From Rhodospirillaceae bacterium (GTDB lineage: Bacteria; Pseudomonadota; Alphaproteobacteria; Thalassobaculales; Thalassobaculaceae), in the NCBI GenBank assembly GCA_002730675.1, contig PCAV01000122.1, positions 1-14,152 of the forward strand: 14,152 bases of DNA. The letters are read 5' to 3'. Positions 1 through 7,706 of the stretch are shown here, one piece after another. Positions within the stretch are counted from its first letter, which is position 1; the number at the start of each line of letters is the position of its first letter. The notes below the pieces were generated by a model. The model had not been told where the DNA came from. It did not search any database and saw only the letters and a list, made by a program, of their open reading frames with translations. The position numbers and the translations under genes were made by a program.

Positions 1-336
1 CGGATAGAAAGACAATTCAAATCAAGTATGGAAAATTAAAGTCAATCGCTCATAAAACGTCCCCACCCCGGTTTTCTCTTTGCTCTTATAAACCCTTTGG
101 TGGAAATATTAGGGTTATTGCGACGGTGCTCACTCAGTAGTCCAGAGTTGTTCAAGCAAAGACGCTGCCTGGGTGCATGCTTAACTTCATCGAGAAGAGA
201 GTAATATTTCAAATGTTAAGTACTGGTACAAACAGGCCAAACGCAAGTCTTAGTCCGGAGATATAAAAGACGAGTATCTATACATCATGAAGGCGTCATA
301 CCATTCAAAAAGCACGAGAAAGAAGCTCCCTTGATT
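1..336. other. Left-edge region with no recognisable gene
   Basis: No open frame here reads like a protein family I know. The longest stretch worth mention is a minus-strand frame open from 215 down to a TGA at 42-44 (57 sense codons). It has one Met near its end, a basic C-terminus and no ribosome binding site, so it may be chance or the tail of a decayed gene. I see no tRNA, no clear terminator and no long repeat. Confidence 0.4.
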
Positions 337-744
337 TTATGACTTCCGCTGATGTACTTCGATCACCGTACCATCAGGATCATAAAAAAATATCTGGTGC
401 CACCCAGCAACAGCTCTTTCTCCCCAGTCAGAATACGCCACTCCTTTAGCTTCAAGATGTTTCTTGAAAGCATCAAGATCATCCGTTCGATATGCTATGT
501 GCCCCCTCGCGAGAGGGTTGACAATTTGGCCCGTATTAAATCCAGCTTGAATATCTCGCTGAGCCAGGTGAGTTTGAACTTTTCCATCCGAAACAAATGC
601 AACGTCCCCTGAATAACCCTTGTTTTTCTCCAATACCGGAAGATCATCCGTTGCTCTTCCAAGGCCGAGCACGTCCCTGTAGAACTCGTCCATCTTTTCA
701 ACATTATCGGTCGATAAATTTATATGATGAAGCATTAAATTCAT
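337..744 (-). CDS. VOC-superfamily (glyoxalase/dioxygenase-fold) protein
   Basis: This is a 135-residue single-domain protein of the vicinal oxygen chelate superfamily. It opens with the family signature LHHINLSTDNVEKMDEFYRDVLGL and ends with YDPDGTVIEVHQ. Candidate metal ligands are His7, His59 or a neighbour, His82 (in GHIAYRTDDLDAF) and Glu129, which match the usual positions. The length is normal for a one-module VOC enzyme (about 120-150). The Met at 744 is chosen because GGGAG lies about 8 nt upstream; Met4 is a possible alternative start. The gene diverges from the homocysteine methyltransferase-family gene. The family includes glyoxalase I, fosfomycin-resistance proteins, extradiol dioxygenases and epimerases. 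The sequence alone does not identify the substrate, so I call only the fold. It would be cytosolic, since there is no signal peptide. Confidence 0.85.
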   Translation of the reverse strand: MNLMLHHINLSTDNVEKMDEFYRDVLGLGRATDDLPVLEKNKGYSGDVAFVSDGKVQTHLAQRDIQAGFNTGQIVNPLARGHIAYRTDDLDAFKKHLEAKGVAYSDWGERAVAGWHQIFFYDPDGTVIEVHQRKS

Positions 745-773
745 AAAGTTTCTCCCTCACCCGGATTCAACGA

Positions 774-860
774 AGTTTTTAACTTCTATAGTTTTTAAGC
801 CACAACACCCCTGTTTTACTACACTAAATAGTTTTTACCCAAAAAGTATTTTGATACTTG
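774..860. promoter_or_regulatory. AT-rich divergent intergenic region with repeated AGTTTTTA words and a small hairpin
   Basis: The 242-bp gap between two divergent genes should hold both promoters. The word AGTTTTTA occurs three times on the plus strand, starting at 774, 790 and 830, and the last two copies share ATAGTTTTTA. A 6-bp inverted repeat AAGTAT/ATACTT (844-849 and 854-859) is followed on the plus strand by GTTTTT. It could be a weak terminator-like hairpin or an operator. AT-rich DNA gives such words by chance, so confidence is low. Confidence 0.25.
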
Positions 861-986
861 TTTTTAATACGAGTGAGTAATATATATCCGCTGAAGAGCT
901 AGCGCCGATTTGAGTTCCAGATTGCGGGCGCTGAAAAATTCAGCTAAAGCGGCGGACATGATTCGCCCGAATGATAGGATGCGAAA

Positions 987-1925
987 ATGTCACTTTATAA
1001 CAGTGTGTTCGATACGACCAAACGCGGGAATATTCTGATTCTTGATGGTGGAACTGGAACGGAACTCGAGAAACGAGGTGTCCCAATGGATCCTGGCGCT
1101 TGGTGTGGTGTCGCTGCGCTCGAGCACGCAGACATACTTAAACGGATACATCTTGATTACATATTTTCGGGCGCGGATGTCATCACTACTAATACTTACA
1201 GCTCATCTCGCCACATGTTGGAGCTATCTGGCTTGGGTAAAAAGTTTTTCGAAATTAATAAAAAAGCTCTCGAAGCAGCGCACAACGCTAGAGAAGCAAG
1301 CGGCAAACCTAATGTTCTAGTAGCCGGCTCGCTGTCCCATCGTGGAATGATTTCTGAGGGCACTGCCATGCCTGATCAAAACGCTGTCATCCCATTAAAG
1401 AAATTTGAAGAGAGCTTAACGGAATTAGCATATTTTCTAAAAGAGGAGGGTTGCGATTTAATTATACTAGAAATGATGTATGACCCAACAAAAATTGAGC
1501 CCACTTTCATAGCTGCTGAAAAAGCAGGTCTTCCAATTTGGGCAGGTTTTTCATCACGTCGCGATAACATCGGCCGACTGTTGAGCTTCTTACCGGATGA
1601 AGAGCTACCACTAATGGATATTTTTAGGATCCTTTCCAATTACAAACCTGATGCCGCCGGCATTATGCATACCCCATCAAACGCAATACAAGCCTCTTTA
1701 AAGGAATTAAAAAAAGTCTTTTCAGGCACCATATTTGCGTATCCCGATTCTGGATATTTCAAGTCACCCAATTGGCAGTTCGAAAAAATAATTTCCGAGC
1801 AGGCATTGCAGGACTTCGCGGGTGATTGGATAAAAGAGGGCACAAAAATAATAGGTGGTTGCTGTGGCCTGTCGCCTTCACATATACAAGCGCTGGCTAG
1901 GATTAAACAAAATCCTGCAGAATAA
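987..1925 (+). CDS. Homocysteine S-methyltransferase-family protein
   Basis: This 312-residue protein has the Zn-dependent homocysteine methyltransferase barrel (Pfam S-methyl_trans), normally the whole length of BHMT/MmuM-type enzymes. Visible family motifs are LDGGTGTELEKRG at about 19-31, ADVITTNTYSSS at about 63-74, VAGSLSHRG in the middle, and GGCCGLSPSHI at 290-300, whose Cys292 and Cys293 are two of the three zinc ligands. The third ligand normally lies in a GxNC motif. Here the matching stretch reads AAGIMHTPSNAI, with His228 where Cys is expected. A Cys2His zinc site is possible, or the enzyme has changed substrate. AGGA lies about 8 nt before the ATG. It ends with tandem stops TAA TAG and faces the exporter gene 36 bp away. 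The methyl donor (methylmethionine, betaine or another) cannot be read from the sequence. Confidence 0.85.
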   Translation: MSLYNSVFDTTKRGNILILDGGTGTELEKRGVPMDPGAWCGVAALEHADILKRIHLDYIFSGADVITTNTYSSSRHMLELSGLGKKFFEINKKALEAAHNAREASGKPNVLVAGSLSHRGMISEGTAMPDQNAVIPLKKFEESLTELAYFLKEEGCDLIILEMMYDPTKIEPTFIAAEKAGLPIWAGFSSRRDNIGRLLSFLPDEELPLMDIFRILSNYKPDAAGIMHTPSNAIQASLKELKKVFSGTIFAYPDSGYFKSPNWQFEKIISEQALQDFAGDWIKEGTKIIGGCCGLSPSHIQALARIKQNPAE

Positions 1926-1967
1926 TAGAATATCTCTCAATTAATAATTTTTAAAATCCTATTATTC
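1920..1967. terminator. Possible bidirectional terminator: 9-bp inverted repeat between convergent genes
   Basis: GAATAATAG (1920-1928) and CTATTATTC (1959-1967) are exact reverse complements around a 30-nt AT-rich loop. Both arms arise because each convergent gene ends in Glu-TAA-TAG. The stem could help end transcription from both sides, but it has few GC pairs and lacks a clear U-tract, so a coincidence of twin stop codons is an equally good explanation. Confidence 0.25.
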
Positions 1968-3158
1968 AAATGCAAAAAAATACACGTAAGAAACAACTAA
2001 GGCAGGGATCGCCGAGTACATTGTGGCAACAACTGCAACCTTTGGTGCAATTGCTATTGCGGGAAATAAAGCATCGCCGTCATTACTCAGCGCATTGCCA
2101 ATCTGTGCCGATAATGGCAAATAGCCTGCAACAAATAGGGTGGTGACAAGAACCTGCGGTCCACATCCAGGTAAAAACCCAATTAATACTGAAATCAGAG
2201 GAACTATTGCTGCCCACCCAGCAAAAATGCCTTGGACATTTATATCAAAAAAGTATACCGGCAACTCGAATGCAAGATATGCAAAAATTACCCAAAGCGT
2301 AACAAAGTTTGTTTCTCTAATTGTTTTACGGAATATTGTTTTCTGTTTTGAATGATTACTATCACCTATAAGGCCCAATTTTGGTGCTAGTTGCATAGCT
2401 ATTGCCAAAAGCCCACCCATAACACCTATCGTTGTGGCTGGGTTACTAAGAGCTTGCGTTGAAAAAATACTATCAACGTCAAATTGAAAGGCGACTAGAA
2501 AAGCTAGAACTAAACCCGGAGCAAAAAGCAAGAACCATAAGCGGTCCAAAAAAGGGCTCGATGTATCTTTTCCCACGGTCTTAAGACGTGCAGTCTTCAG
2601 ATTATGATCATACAAAAAATCAAAAGCATGAATTTTATTAACGATCCAACCGCTGAGTGTGCCTATCACAAAGCCCAGTCCAATCATCGCAAGTCCTGTT
2701 AAGGGGAGCTGGGCGATTAAAAGGAACGCCGCATCACCCATTGTAGCAGTTAGGACGGCGACGACCGCCCCAAAACTAAGCCTTCCAGATATATACTGAG
2801 TCATTACAATGACTGCCCCCCCACATCCTGGAAGCGCTCCTAGACCGGCAGCAATAGGAACCTGCCAAAATGTCGCTTCTTGCAATAAAGCCGCTGCGTC
2901 GGCCTTAAAAAGCTTCTCAATCCCATAAAAAAGCAGGAATGTAGCAGCTACGAACGCACTTACCTGTAAGTACGCGTCGGATATTGCTGTAAAGAAAACA
3001 TCAGCCAAGTCGCCACTAGTAGCCTCGACCGCCCAACCTCCTAACAGAACAGGAATGCAGATCAAGAATATTTGGATAGGCGAAGGAACACTGTCAAATT
3101 TGGAGGGTTTATTTTCTCTGGGTGCCATTGTGCGTGCTGATATTTGTTCTGTTGACAT
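1962..3158 (-). CDS. Putative 10-TM heavy-metal/manganese exporter (ArsP_2-like)
   Basis: This 398-residue polytopic inner-membrane protein resembles the family annotated as putative manganese transporter or putative 10TM heavy-metal exporter (Pfam ArsP_2). After a polar N-terminus of about 25 residues it is almost entirely hydrophobic helices, interrupted by a hydrophilic loop around 172-200 and another around 270-285. Two internal repeats are visible. LPGCGG at 109-114 is followed by MGDAAF about 30 residues later, and LPGCGP at 329-334 is followed by DGDALF about 30 residues later. This suggests an inverted or tandem duplication that builds a two-fold pore with Cys and Asp as candidate metal contacts. 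The substrate is inferred from family annotation, not proven. No good Shine-Dalgarno precedes the ATG. Instead a 20-bp dyad lies 5 bp upstream, so expression is probably controlled there. Confidence 0.75.
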   Translation of the reverse strand: MSTEQISARTMAPRENKPSKFDSVPSPIQIFLICIPVLLGGWAVEATSGDLADVFFTAISDAYLQVSAFVAATFLLFYGIEKLFKADAAALLQEATFWQVPIAAGLGALPGCGGAVIVMTQYISGRLSFGAVVAVLTATMGDAAFLLIAQLPLTGLAMIGLGFVIGTLSGWIVNKIHAFDFLYDHNLKTARLKTVGKDTSSPFLDRLWFLLFAPGLVLAFLVAFQFDVDSIFSTQALSNPATTIGVMGGLLAIAMQLAPKLGLIGDSNHSKQKTIFRKTIRETNFVTLWVIFAYLAFELPVYFFDINVQGIFAGWAAIVPLISVLIGFLPGCGPQVLVTTLFVAGYLPLSAQIGNALSNDGDALFPAIAIAPKVAVVATMYSAIPALVVSYVYFFAFE

Positions 3159-3163
3159 AAGGA

Positions 3164-3186
3164 AAGTTAGTATTACCTAACTTATA
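3164..3186 (-). promoter_or_regulatory. 20-bp dyad operator candidate and -10-like box upstream of the exporter
   Basis: AAGTTAG (3164-3170) and CTAACTT (3177-3183) form a perfect 7-bp inverted repeat around TATTAC. It ends 5 bp before the exporter ATG. On the minus strand a TATAAG box (3181-3186) overlaps its upstream edge, so the dyad would sit at the transcription start, a typical place for a repressor site. It could also fold in the mRNA next to the start codon. The binding protein is unknown; a metal-responsive regulator is an inference from the exporter call. Confidence 0.4.
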
Positions 3187-3302
3187 ATGCAAGACCTTAT
3201 TGAACATTATCCGAATCCGGTTTTTATAAATCTTCCCCTCGAAATCTAGATGACTATATCCAATCAAACGAATTGGGCGATCTGATTATATAAGACAAAA
3301 GA

Positions 3303-3539
3303 TTAATGAATATTCGTCGACATAGAATTAAAACCTCTAAAGCGTGCGAAACCTTTACTGATCGCTGGACCAGCACACATAATTTTTGAATTGCGCCTCA
3401 GCAACTTTCCGATAGCAAGCCGACCTTCCATACCAGCTATTTTTGTCCCTAAGCAGACATGACATCCCATTGCAAATGCAACATTTCTATTGGGCTTTCG
3501 GGCGATATCGATTCCTACTTTGTTCAGAAATTGTTGCCA
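3303..3539 (-). pseudogene. Cytochrome P450 C-terminal remnant (heme-binding region)
   Basis: The minus strand between the exporter and threonine aldolase genes holds a frame that ends at TAA (3303-3305) and is closed upstream by TAG at 3540-3542. Its 78 sense codons read like the last fifth of a bacterial cytochrome P450. IDIARKPNRNVAFAMG matches the stretch before the heme loop. FAMGCHVCLG fits the signature FxxGxHxCxG, including the heme-ligand Cys. AGMEGRLAIGKLLRR matches the helix that follows. About 330 residues that should precede this are absent, and the DNA upstream is AT-rich with stops. No ribosome binding site precedes any Met. I read it as the decayed tail of a lost P450 gene. 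The reading rests on motif recognition by eye. Confidence 0.75.
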
Positions 3540-3647
3540 CTATTTTAGAAAATACAATAATCGTTTAAAACTGTTACTAGCATTTTACTCGGCCAGATAT
3601 ATTCCCTCTGAGTTTGTCAGAAAAGATGATAATGTTTATGTTGGCAT

Positions 3648-4697
3648 ATGCATAATTTAACTCATGGTGTTCAAAACTTGTTTGATTTTTATTCCGATAC
3701 CAAAACAAAACCCTCAAAAAGTATGCTTCACTCGATACTAAACCGCGATTTTGGTGATGAACAGAAAGATGAAGATTCCACAACACTGGAGCTATGCTCT
3801 CGTGTTGCCAATTTACTTGGAAAAGAAAAAGCTGTGTTTCTTCCATCTGGGACAATGTGCAATGAAATCGCAATCAATATTCACACTAACCCAGGGGACG
3901 AGATCATCTGTGAAAGCTCTAGTCACATAATTAACTTTGAGACCGGAGGGCCCGCGGCTATTAGTAGCGTGATGATACACGCCATAAACGGTAAAAATGG
4001 CATCTTTGAAGCTGAGCAGTTGTCGGCAGCAATTCGCAAACCATCAAGATATGCCCCAATCAGTTCGCTCGTTTGTGTTGAACAAACCTCAAATATGGCC
4101 GGAGGTACTATTTGGGAGTTGGACAAGCTTAATGCAGTAGCTATCGAAGCCAAAAAATATAATCTGAATACTCACATGGACGGCGCACGTCTTTTGAATG
4201 CCTGTGTTAAAACTGGCGTCAACGCAGAAACTTATTCAAAAAATTTCGATAGTGTTTGGTTGGATTTTTCGAAGGGTCTTGGAGCCCCCGTAGGTGCTGT
4301 GCTTGCGGGCTCTGAAGAATTCATAAACAAATCATGGCGCATTAAACAACGATTAGGCGGCGCAATGCGTCAATCGGGTGTTTTAGCAGCAATGTGTCTC
4401 TATGCTTTGGATAATAATATATCGAGACTTTCCATTGACCATGAAGTAGCATCTTTTTTAGAATCAGAGATTGAAAAATTAGAAACCGTAGAGCAAATTC
4501 TCCCCGTGGAGACAAACATTGTAATATTCGACCTATCCGATGAGACAATTTCTGCTCCGAAGTTAGTTCAAAAGATGGAAGAACAAGGGTTTCGAATAGG
4601 CGCATTCGGTGAAAGGCGAATAAGGATTGTTACGCATCTAGACGTGGATATGGATTCAGCTACAAAGTTAGTTGCGGCTCTTAAAATCTATCTGTAA
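3648..4697 (+). CDS. ltaE: Low-specificity L-threonine aldolase (PLP enzyme)
   Basis: This 349-residue PLP-dependent fold-type I enzyme should cleave L-threonine and L-allo-threonine to glycine and acetaldehyde in the cytosol. The N-terminus FYSDTKTKPSKSM at 14-26 is the usual opening of this family. FLPSGTMCNEIAI at 64-76 forms the phosphate-binding turn. His93 is in the position that stacks on the cofactor. HMDGARL at 176-182 supplies the Asp178 that contacts the PLP ring nitrogen. DFSKGLGAPVG at 206-216 carries Lys209, the expected Schiff-base lysine. The length is typical (about 335-350). Translation from 3648 adds about 11 residues before the conserved start, and the ribosome binding site is weak. 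An in-frame TAA at 3630-3632 rules out a longer form. It lies 99 bp before the photolyase gene on the same strand, but the link is not obvious. Related beta-hydroxyaspartate or phenylserine aldolases share these motifs. Confidence 0.9.
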   Translation: MHNLTHGVQNLFDFYSDTKTKPSKSMLHSILNRDFGDEQKDEDSTTLELCSRVANLLGKEKAVFLPSGTMCNEIAINIHTNPGDEIICESSSHIINFETGGPAAISSVMIHAINGKNGIFEAEQLSAAIRKPSRYAPISSLVCVEQTSNMAGGTIWELDKLNAVAIEAKKYNLNTHMDGARLLNACVKTGVNAETYSKNFDSVWLDFSKGLGAPVGAVLAGSEEFINKSWRIKQRLGGAMRQSGVLAAMCLYALDNNISRLSIDHEVASFLESEIEKLETVEQILPVETNIVIFDLSDETISAPKLVQKMEEQGFRIGAFGERRIRIVTHLDVDMDSATKLVAALKIYL

Positions 4698-4796
4698 TAA
4701 TCACGTTATTGTTTGTTTGTGAAGAGGATTGCGTTCCGTTTGCAGTTTGAAAAATTGCGCACTTGTTAAACTCCCTTGCAACACTATGTAGAATAG

Positions 4797-6227
4797 ATGA
4801 GTTCAGATCAAACTTCTATCCATTGGTTTCGGCAAGACTTAAGGGTCGCTGATAATCCCGCACTTCTGTCGGCTGCACGTAGCGGGCGCGTTATACCAGT
4901 TTATATATTTGACGACCCAATCCCACAGGAATTTCGAATCGGTGGTGCTAGTAGGGTCTGGCTTCACCACTCTCTCGATAGTCTCAATCACACTTTGAAC
5001 GGGCACCTCCGGTGTTTCCGAGGTAACTCCGAAACTATACTAGAAAAACTTTGCAAGGAATATAACGTCAAACATGTTACGTGGAACAGGGCTTATGATC
5101 CCTGGAGAATTGAACAGGATACACAAGTAAAGGCAAAGCTTCACTCAATTGGTATTAAGGGCCAAAGTTTCAATGGCAGCCTTCTTTGGGAACCTTGGGA
5201 GACTTTAAAAGCTGACGGGTCTCCATACAGAGTCTTTACACCGTTCTACAAAAATGGGTGCTTAAACGCCGATGTCCCGAGACCACCACTCAGTGCTCCG
5301 CAAATCTGCTATCATGATGAAAAACTAGAGCCAAGTAATTTAGATAATCTTGGCCTATTGGACAACCAATCATGGGAGGCTGATTTAATTTCGAAATGGC
5401 GCGTCGGTGAAGATGCGGCCTCAGCAAAGCTTAAGATTTTTTTAAACGAAGGAATTAAAAACTATAAGAATGGAAGAAACTTCCCGGCACAGCAGAGTGT
5501 TTCAAGACTTTCTCCCCACCTACGTTGGGGTGAAATCTCCGTAAACACCGTGTGGTACGCTACAAAAAAACAACTCAAAGAAAGTCCCCATCTTAGTGAA
5601 AACGCCAACCACTTTCTATCGGAGTTAGGATGGCGGGAATTTTCGCATTCTCTACTATATCACTTTCCTTTTCTGCCCACGAAAAATTTAAACCAGCGCT
5701 TCGAAAAGTTTCCATGGGTCAAAGATCAAGTTGGATTAAAGGCCTGGAAAAGTGGCCGCACAGGCATTCCAATAGTAGATGCTGGAATGCGACAGTTATG
5801 GAACACAGGTTATATGCATAATAGACTTAGGATGATTGTAGGATCTTTCCTTGTCAAAAACCTCCGCATACACTGGCATGACGGACAAGCTTGGTTCTGG
5901 GATACACTTTTTGACGCAGATTTAGCGAACAATAGCGCAGGTTGGCAGTGGATAGCTGGATGTGGCGCCGACGCTGCTCCATATTTCCGTATTTTCAATC
6001 CCGTAACACAAGGCCTGAAATTTGACCCAGATGGGTCATTCATAAGACAATTTGTGCCAGAGCTAGGAAAAGTCCCCGCTAAATACATCTTTGACCCGTG
6101 GAACGCACCTCAAGATATTCTTGCAACGTCAGGTGTAGTTTTAGGCGAGACCTATCCCAATCCAATTGTAGACTTGAAAATATCACGCGAAAAGGCTCTT
6201 GAATCCTTTGCTACCTTGAAAGCCTGA
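4797..6227 (+). CDS. phrB: Deoxyribodipyrimidine photolyase, class I CPD type
   Basis: This 476-residue flavoprotein should repair UV-induced cyclobutane pyrimidine dimers in DNA using blue light. The N-terminal antenna domain begins IHWFRQDLRVADNPAL at 8-23 and continues with VIPVYIFDD. The C-terminal FAD domain has LSPHLRWGEIS near 240, LGWREFSHSLLYHFP around Trp279, and TGIPIVDAGMRQLWNTGYMHNRLRMIV. The FAD and lesion-binding block runs FDADLANNSAGWQWIAG. It puts Asn at residue 378, the position of the Asn that contacts flavin N5 in E. coli PhrB. DAAPYFRIFNPVTQG follows as in CPD photolyases. The length matches E. coli PhrB (472). There is no strong Shine-Dalgarno before the ATG. The antenna cofactor (MTHF or other) is not resolved by eye. 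It appears intact and complete. Confidence 0.95.
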   Translation: MSSDQTSIHWFRQDLRVADNPALLSAARSGRVIPVYIFDDPIPQEFRIGGASRVWLHHSLDSLNHTLNGHLRCFRGNSETILEKLCKEYNVKHVTWNRAYDPWRIEQDTQVKAKLHSIGIKGQSFNGSLLWEPWETLKADGSPYRVFTPFYKNGCLNADVPRPPLSAPQICYHDEKLEPSNLDNLGLLDNQSWEADLISKWRVGEDAASAKLKIFLNEGIKNYKNGRNFPAQQSVSRLSPHLRWGEISVNTVWYATKKQLKESPHLSENANHFLSELGWREFSHSLLYHFPFLPTKNLNQRFEKFPWVKDQVGLKAWKSGRTGIPIVDAGMRQLWNTGYMHNRLRMIVGSFLVKNLRIHWHDGQAWFWDTLFDADLANNSAGWQWIAGCGADAAPYFRIFNPVTQGLKFDPDGSFIRQFVPELGKVPAKYIFDPWNAPQDILATSGVVLGETYPNPIVDLKISREKALESFATLKA

Positions 6228-6592
6228 GATGAAGGAACCCCACGGTACGATTAGACTTACACGTTGCCACCAGTTTAATAAACATATTGCTGCACTCAAG
6301 GATGCTGGCCAGCGCCTAACATGATTTTGATCATTTATGGCAATGACGCTACCCGGTTTAATTATCTCTACTGACATTTTCCTTAAGAAACAGGACGCTT
6401 CTTAAGGAAAATGTCACAACGAAAATACATAACAGGGCCCTCCACAAAATGTTGGCAGAGAAATTTTATATCAACGGTTCGGATTCAAAGTTATTTTTAG
6501 AAACCTTACTTGACTTGACCCAAACCAGATAACACAGAATTATTCTTGAACCACTTACTTCCAATTGATGCATACGGCAAACACGAATGTGG
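6228..6592. other. Convergent intergenic gap without a supported gene
   Basis: The gap between the photolyase (plus) and proline racemase-family (minus) genes is 365 bp. Besides the hairpin at 6372-6416 I see a 31-codon plus frame starting at 6229 and a minus-strand frame at 6183-6377. Neither resembles a known protein, and neither has a convincing ribosome binding site. The words GGTTCGGATTC near 6475 look like a tRNA T-arm, but no acceptor or anticodon arm accompanies them. Confidence 0.4.
6372..6416. repeat. Perfect 18-bp stem-loop between convergent genes, possible terminator
   Basis: TGACATTTTCCTTAAGAA (6372-6389) and its exact reverse complement (6399-6416) flank a 9-nt loop ACAGGACGC. 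It is the longest perfect inverted repeat I noticed in the window. It lies about 145 bp after the photolyase stop and about 177 bp after the racemase-family stop, so a bidirectional transcription terminator is the simplest role. Neither strand has a T-run after the stem, which is unusual for an intrinsic terminator. An operator, RNA-processing site or remnant of a small mobile element are alternatives. Confidence 0.6.
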
Positions 6593-7630
6593 TTACCCAA
6601 GTTTAAAATCCGGCCAGGTATCAGCCAGTCTATAACCTTCCGGCCATGGGTCATCAGGGTCTAGGTAGTATTGATGTGTTCCGGTCACCCAAGCCCGGCC
6701 ACTCACTTCAGGGATAATCCCGTTAATATTACCAACATTTGTATGCCCAATAATTCGGCCGGAAAACTTTGAATCAATAATCGAAGACACCTCGAGAATG
6801 TCATCTTGATGCATTTCTCCTCGAGCACACAGCAGTGCCATCCTGGCACATAGCGCAGTTCCTGTAGGTGATCTATCTATTTTCCCTGGTTGAATAGCCA
6901 CTGCAGCACGTGAATTTAGCCGCTTACCATCCCTATCTACTGGGCCTGCAAAAAGACAAAAAGAAAATTTATTCCAATCATTATTTTGCGGATGTTGAAA
7001 TTTTAACTGATCATTCGCGGCGTTAGTAATTCGTATTCCAATTTCAGCTAAATTTTTTGCCTCACGAGAAACTAGTTTAAAATTGAGGTCTTTGGCATTT
7101 ACTATTACAAACGTGTCACCTCCATAAGCCGTATCAACGCGCAAACTGCCAATTCCTGGTACCATTAACGTTTGATCCAACGTTCCAACGAAGGCGGGTA
7201 CATTTTGTATAGATATGCGACGCGCTTTTCCAGTATCGCACTCAGCCATAACTTTTACCAAACCGGCAGGCGCCTCTAAAATTATTTCTGTTTCTGGTTC
7301 CTGCATAGGGATTATACCAGTATCCAAGAGAACCGTAGCAACACAAATAGCGTTTGATCCTGACATTGGTGGGGTTGCCTCTGGCTCCATAATTATCCAA
7401 CCAATCTGCGCTTTAGGATTAATGGCTGGAACTAAAAGGTTTACGTGTCTAAAAACGCCACCTCTTGGTTCGTTGAGTATAAAGTTACGTAACCTATTAT
7501 CTTTTTCGATCCATGTACGCTGCTCCCAAAGAGTTTCGCCAGGTGGTGGTGCAACTCCTCCAACTATTACGTCCCCAACTTCACCTTCTGCATGGCACGA
7601 AACAACATGGATTACCTTCGAACTTCTCAT
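6593..7630 (-). CDS. Proline racemase-family protein with Ser/Thr active-site pair
   Basis: This 345-residue cytosolic protein has the two-lobed proline racemase/hydroxyproline epimerase fold. Family members racemise proline, epimerise hydroxyproline or dehydrate trans-3-hydroxy-L-proline, using two facing residues. The first active-site motif, usually MCGH, reads PPMSGSN here with Ser90. The second, usually DRSPCGT, reads DRSPTGT with Thr256. Thr at the second site is known from trans-3-hydroxyproline dehydratases and Ser at the first from some epimerases. Having both means no catalytic Cys is left. Other family blocks are intact: EPRGGVFRH near 54-62, AYGGDTFV near 168-175 and [23 protein letters not shown] near the C-terminus. 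Length is normal. AGAGGA lies upstream of the ATG. It follows the broken DUF993 gene by 76 bp on the same strand and may share a transcript. The substrate is open; hydroxyproline-related chemistry is an inference. Confidence 0.85.
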   Translation of the reverse strand: MRSSKVIHVVSCHAEGEVGDVIVGGVAPPPGETLWEQRTWIEKDNRLRNFILNEPRGGVFRHVNLLVPAINPKAQIGWIIMEPEATPPMSGSNAICVATVLLDTGIIPMQEPETEIILEAPAGLVKVMAECDTGKARRISIQNVPAFVGTLDQTLMVPGIGSLRVDTAYGGDTFVIVNAKDLNFKLVSREAKNLAEIGIRITNAANDQLKFQHPQNNDWNKFSFCLFAGPVDRDGKRLNSRAAVAIQPGKIDRSPTGTALCARMALLCARGEMHQDDILEVSSIIDSKFSGRIIGHTNVGNINGIIPEVSGRAWVTGTHQYYLDPDDPWPEGYRLADTWPDFKLG

Positions 7631-7706
7631 TATCTGCTGGGTCCTCTGGAAAAATATCAGGCTCTTATCGATCTTATTTATTCAAAAATTTCATTTACCT
7701 ATAATA

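Noticed and set aside
42..215. Minus-strand open frame with 57 sense codons and a basic C-terminus
   Set aside because: It has no suitable start or ribosome binding site and resembles no family I recognise. It could be a decayed gene tail, but nothing supports that.
6229..6324. 31-codon plus frame right after the photolyase stop
   Set aside because: It is too short and has no similarity I can name or independent ribosome binding site.
6183..6377. 64-codon minus-strand frame beginning MSVEIIKPGSVIAIN
   Set aside because: The opening looks protein-like, but the frame runs into the photolyase coding end on the opposite strand, starts inside the hairpin arm, lacks a ribosome binding site and then loses any family resemblance.
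6470..6490. tRNA T-arm-like words GGTTCGGATTC
   Set aside because: No matching acceptor, D or anticodon arms are present on either strand around it.
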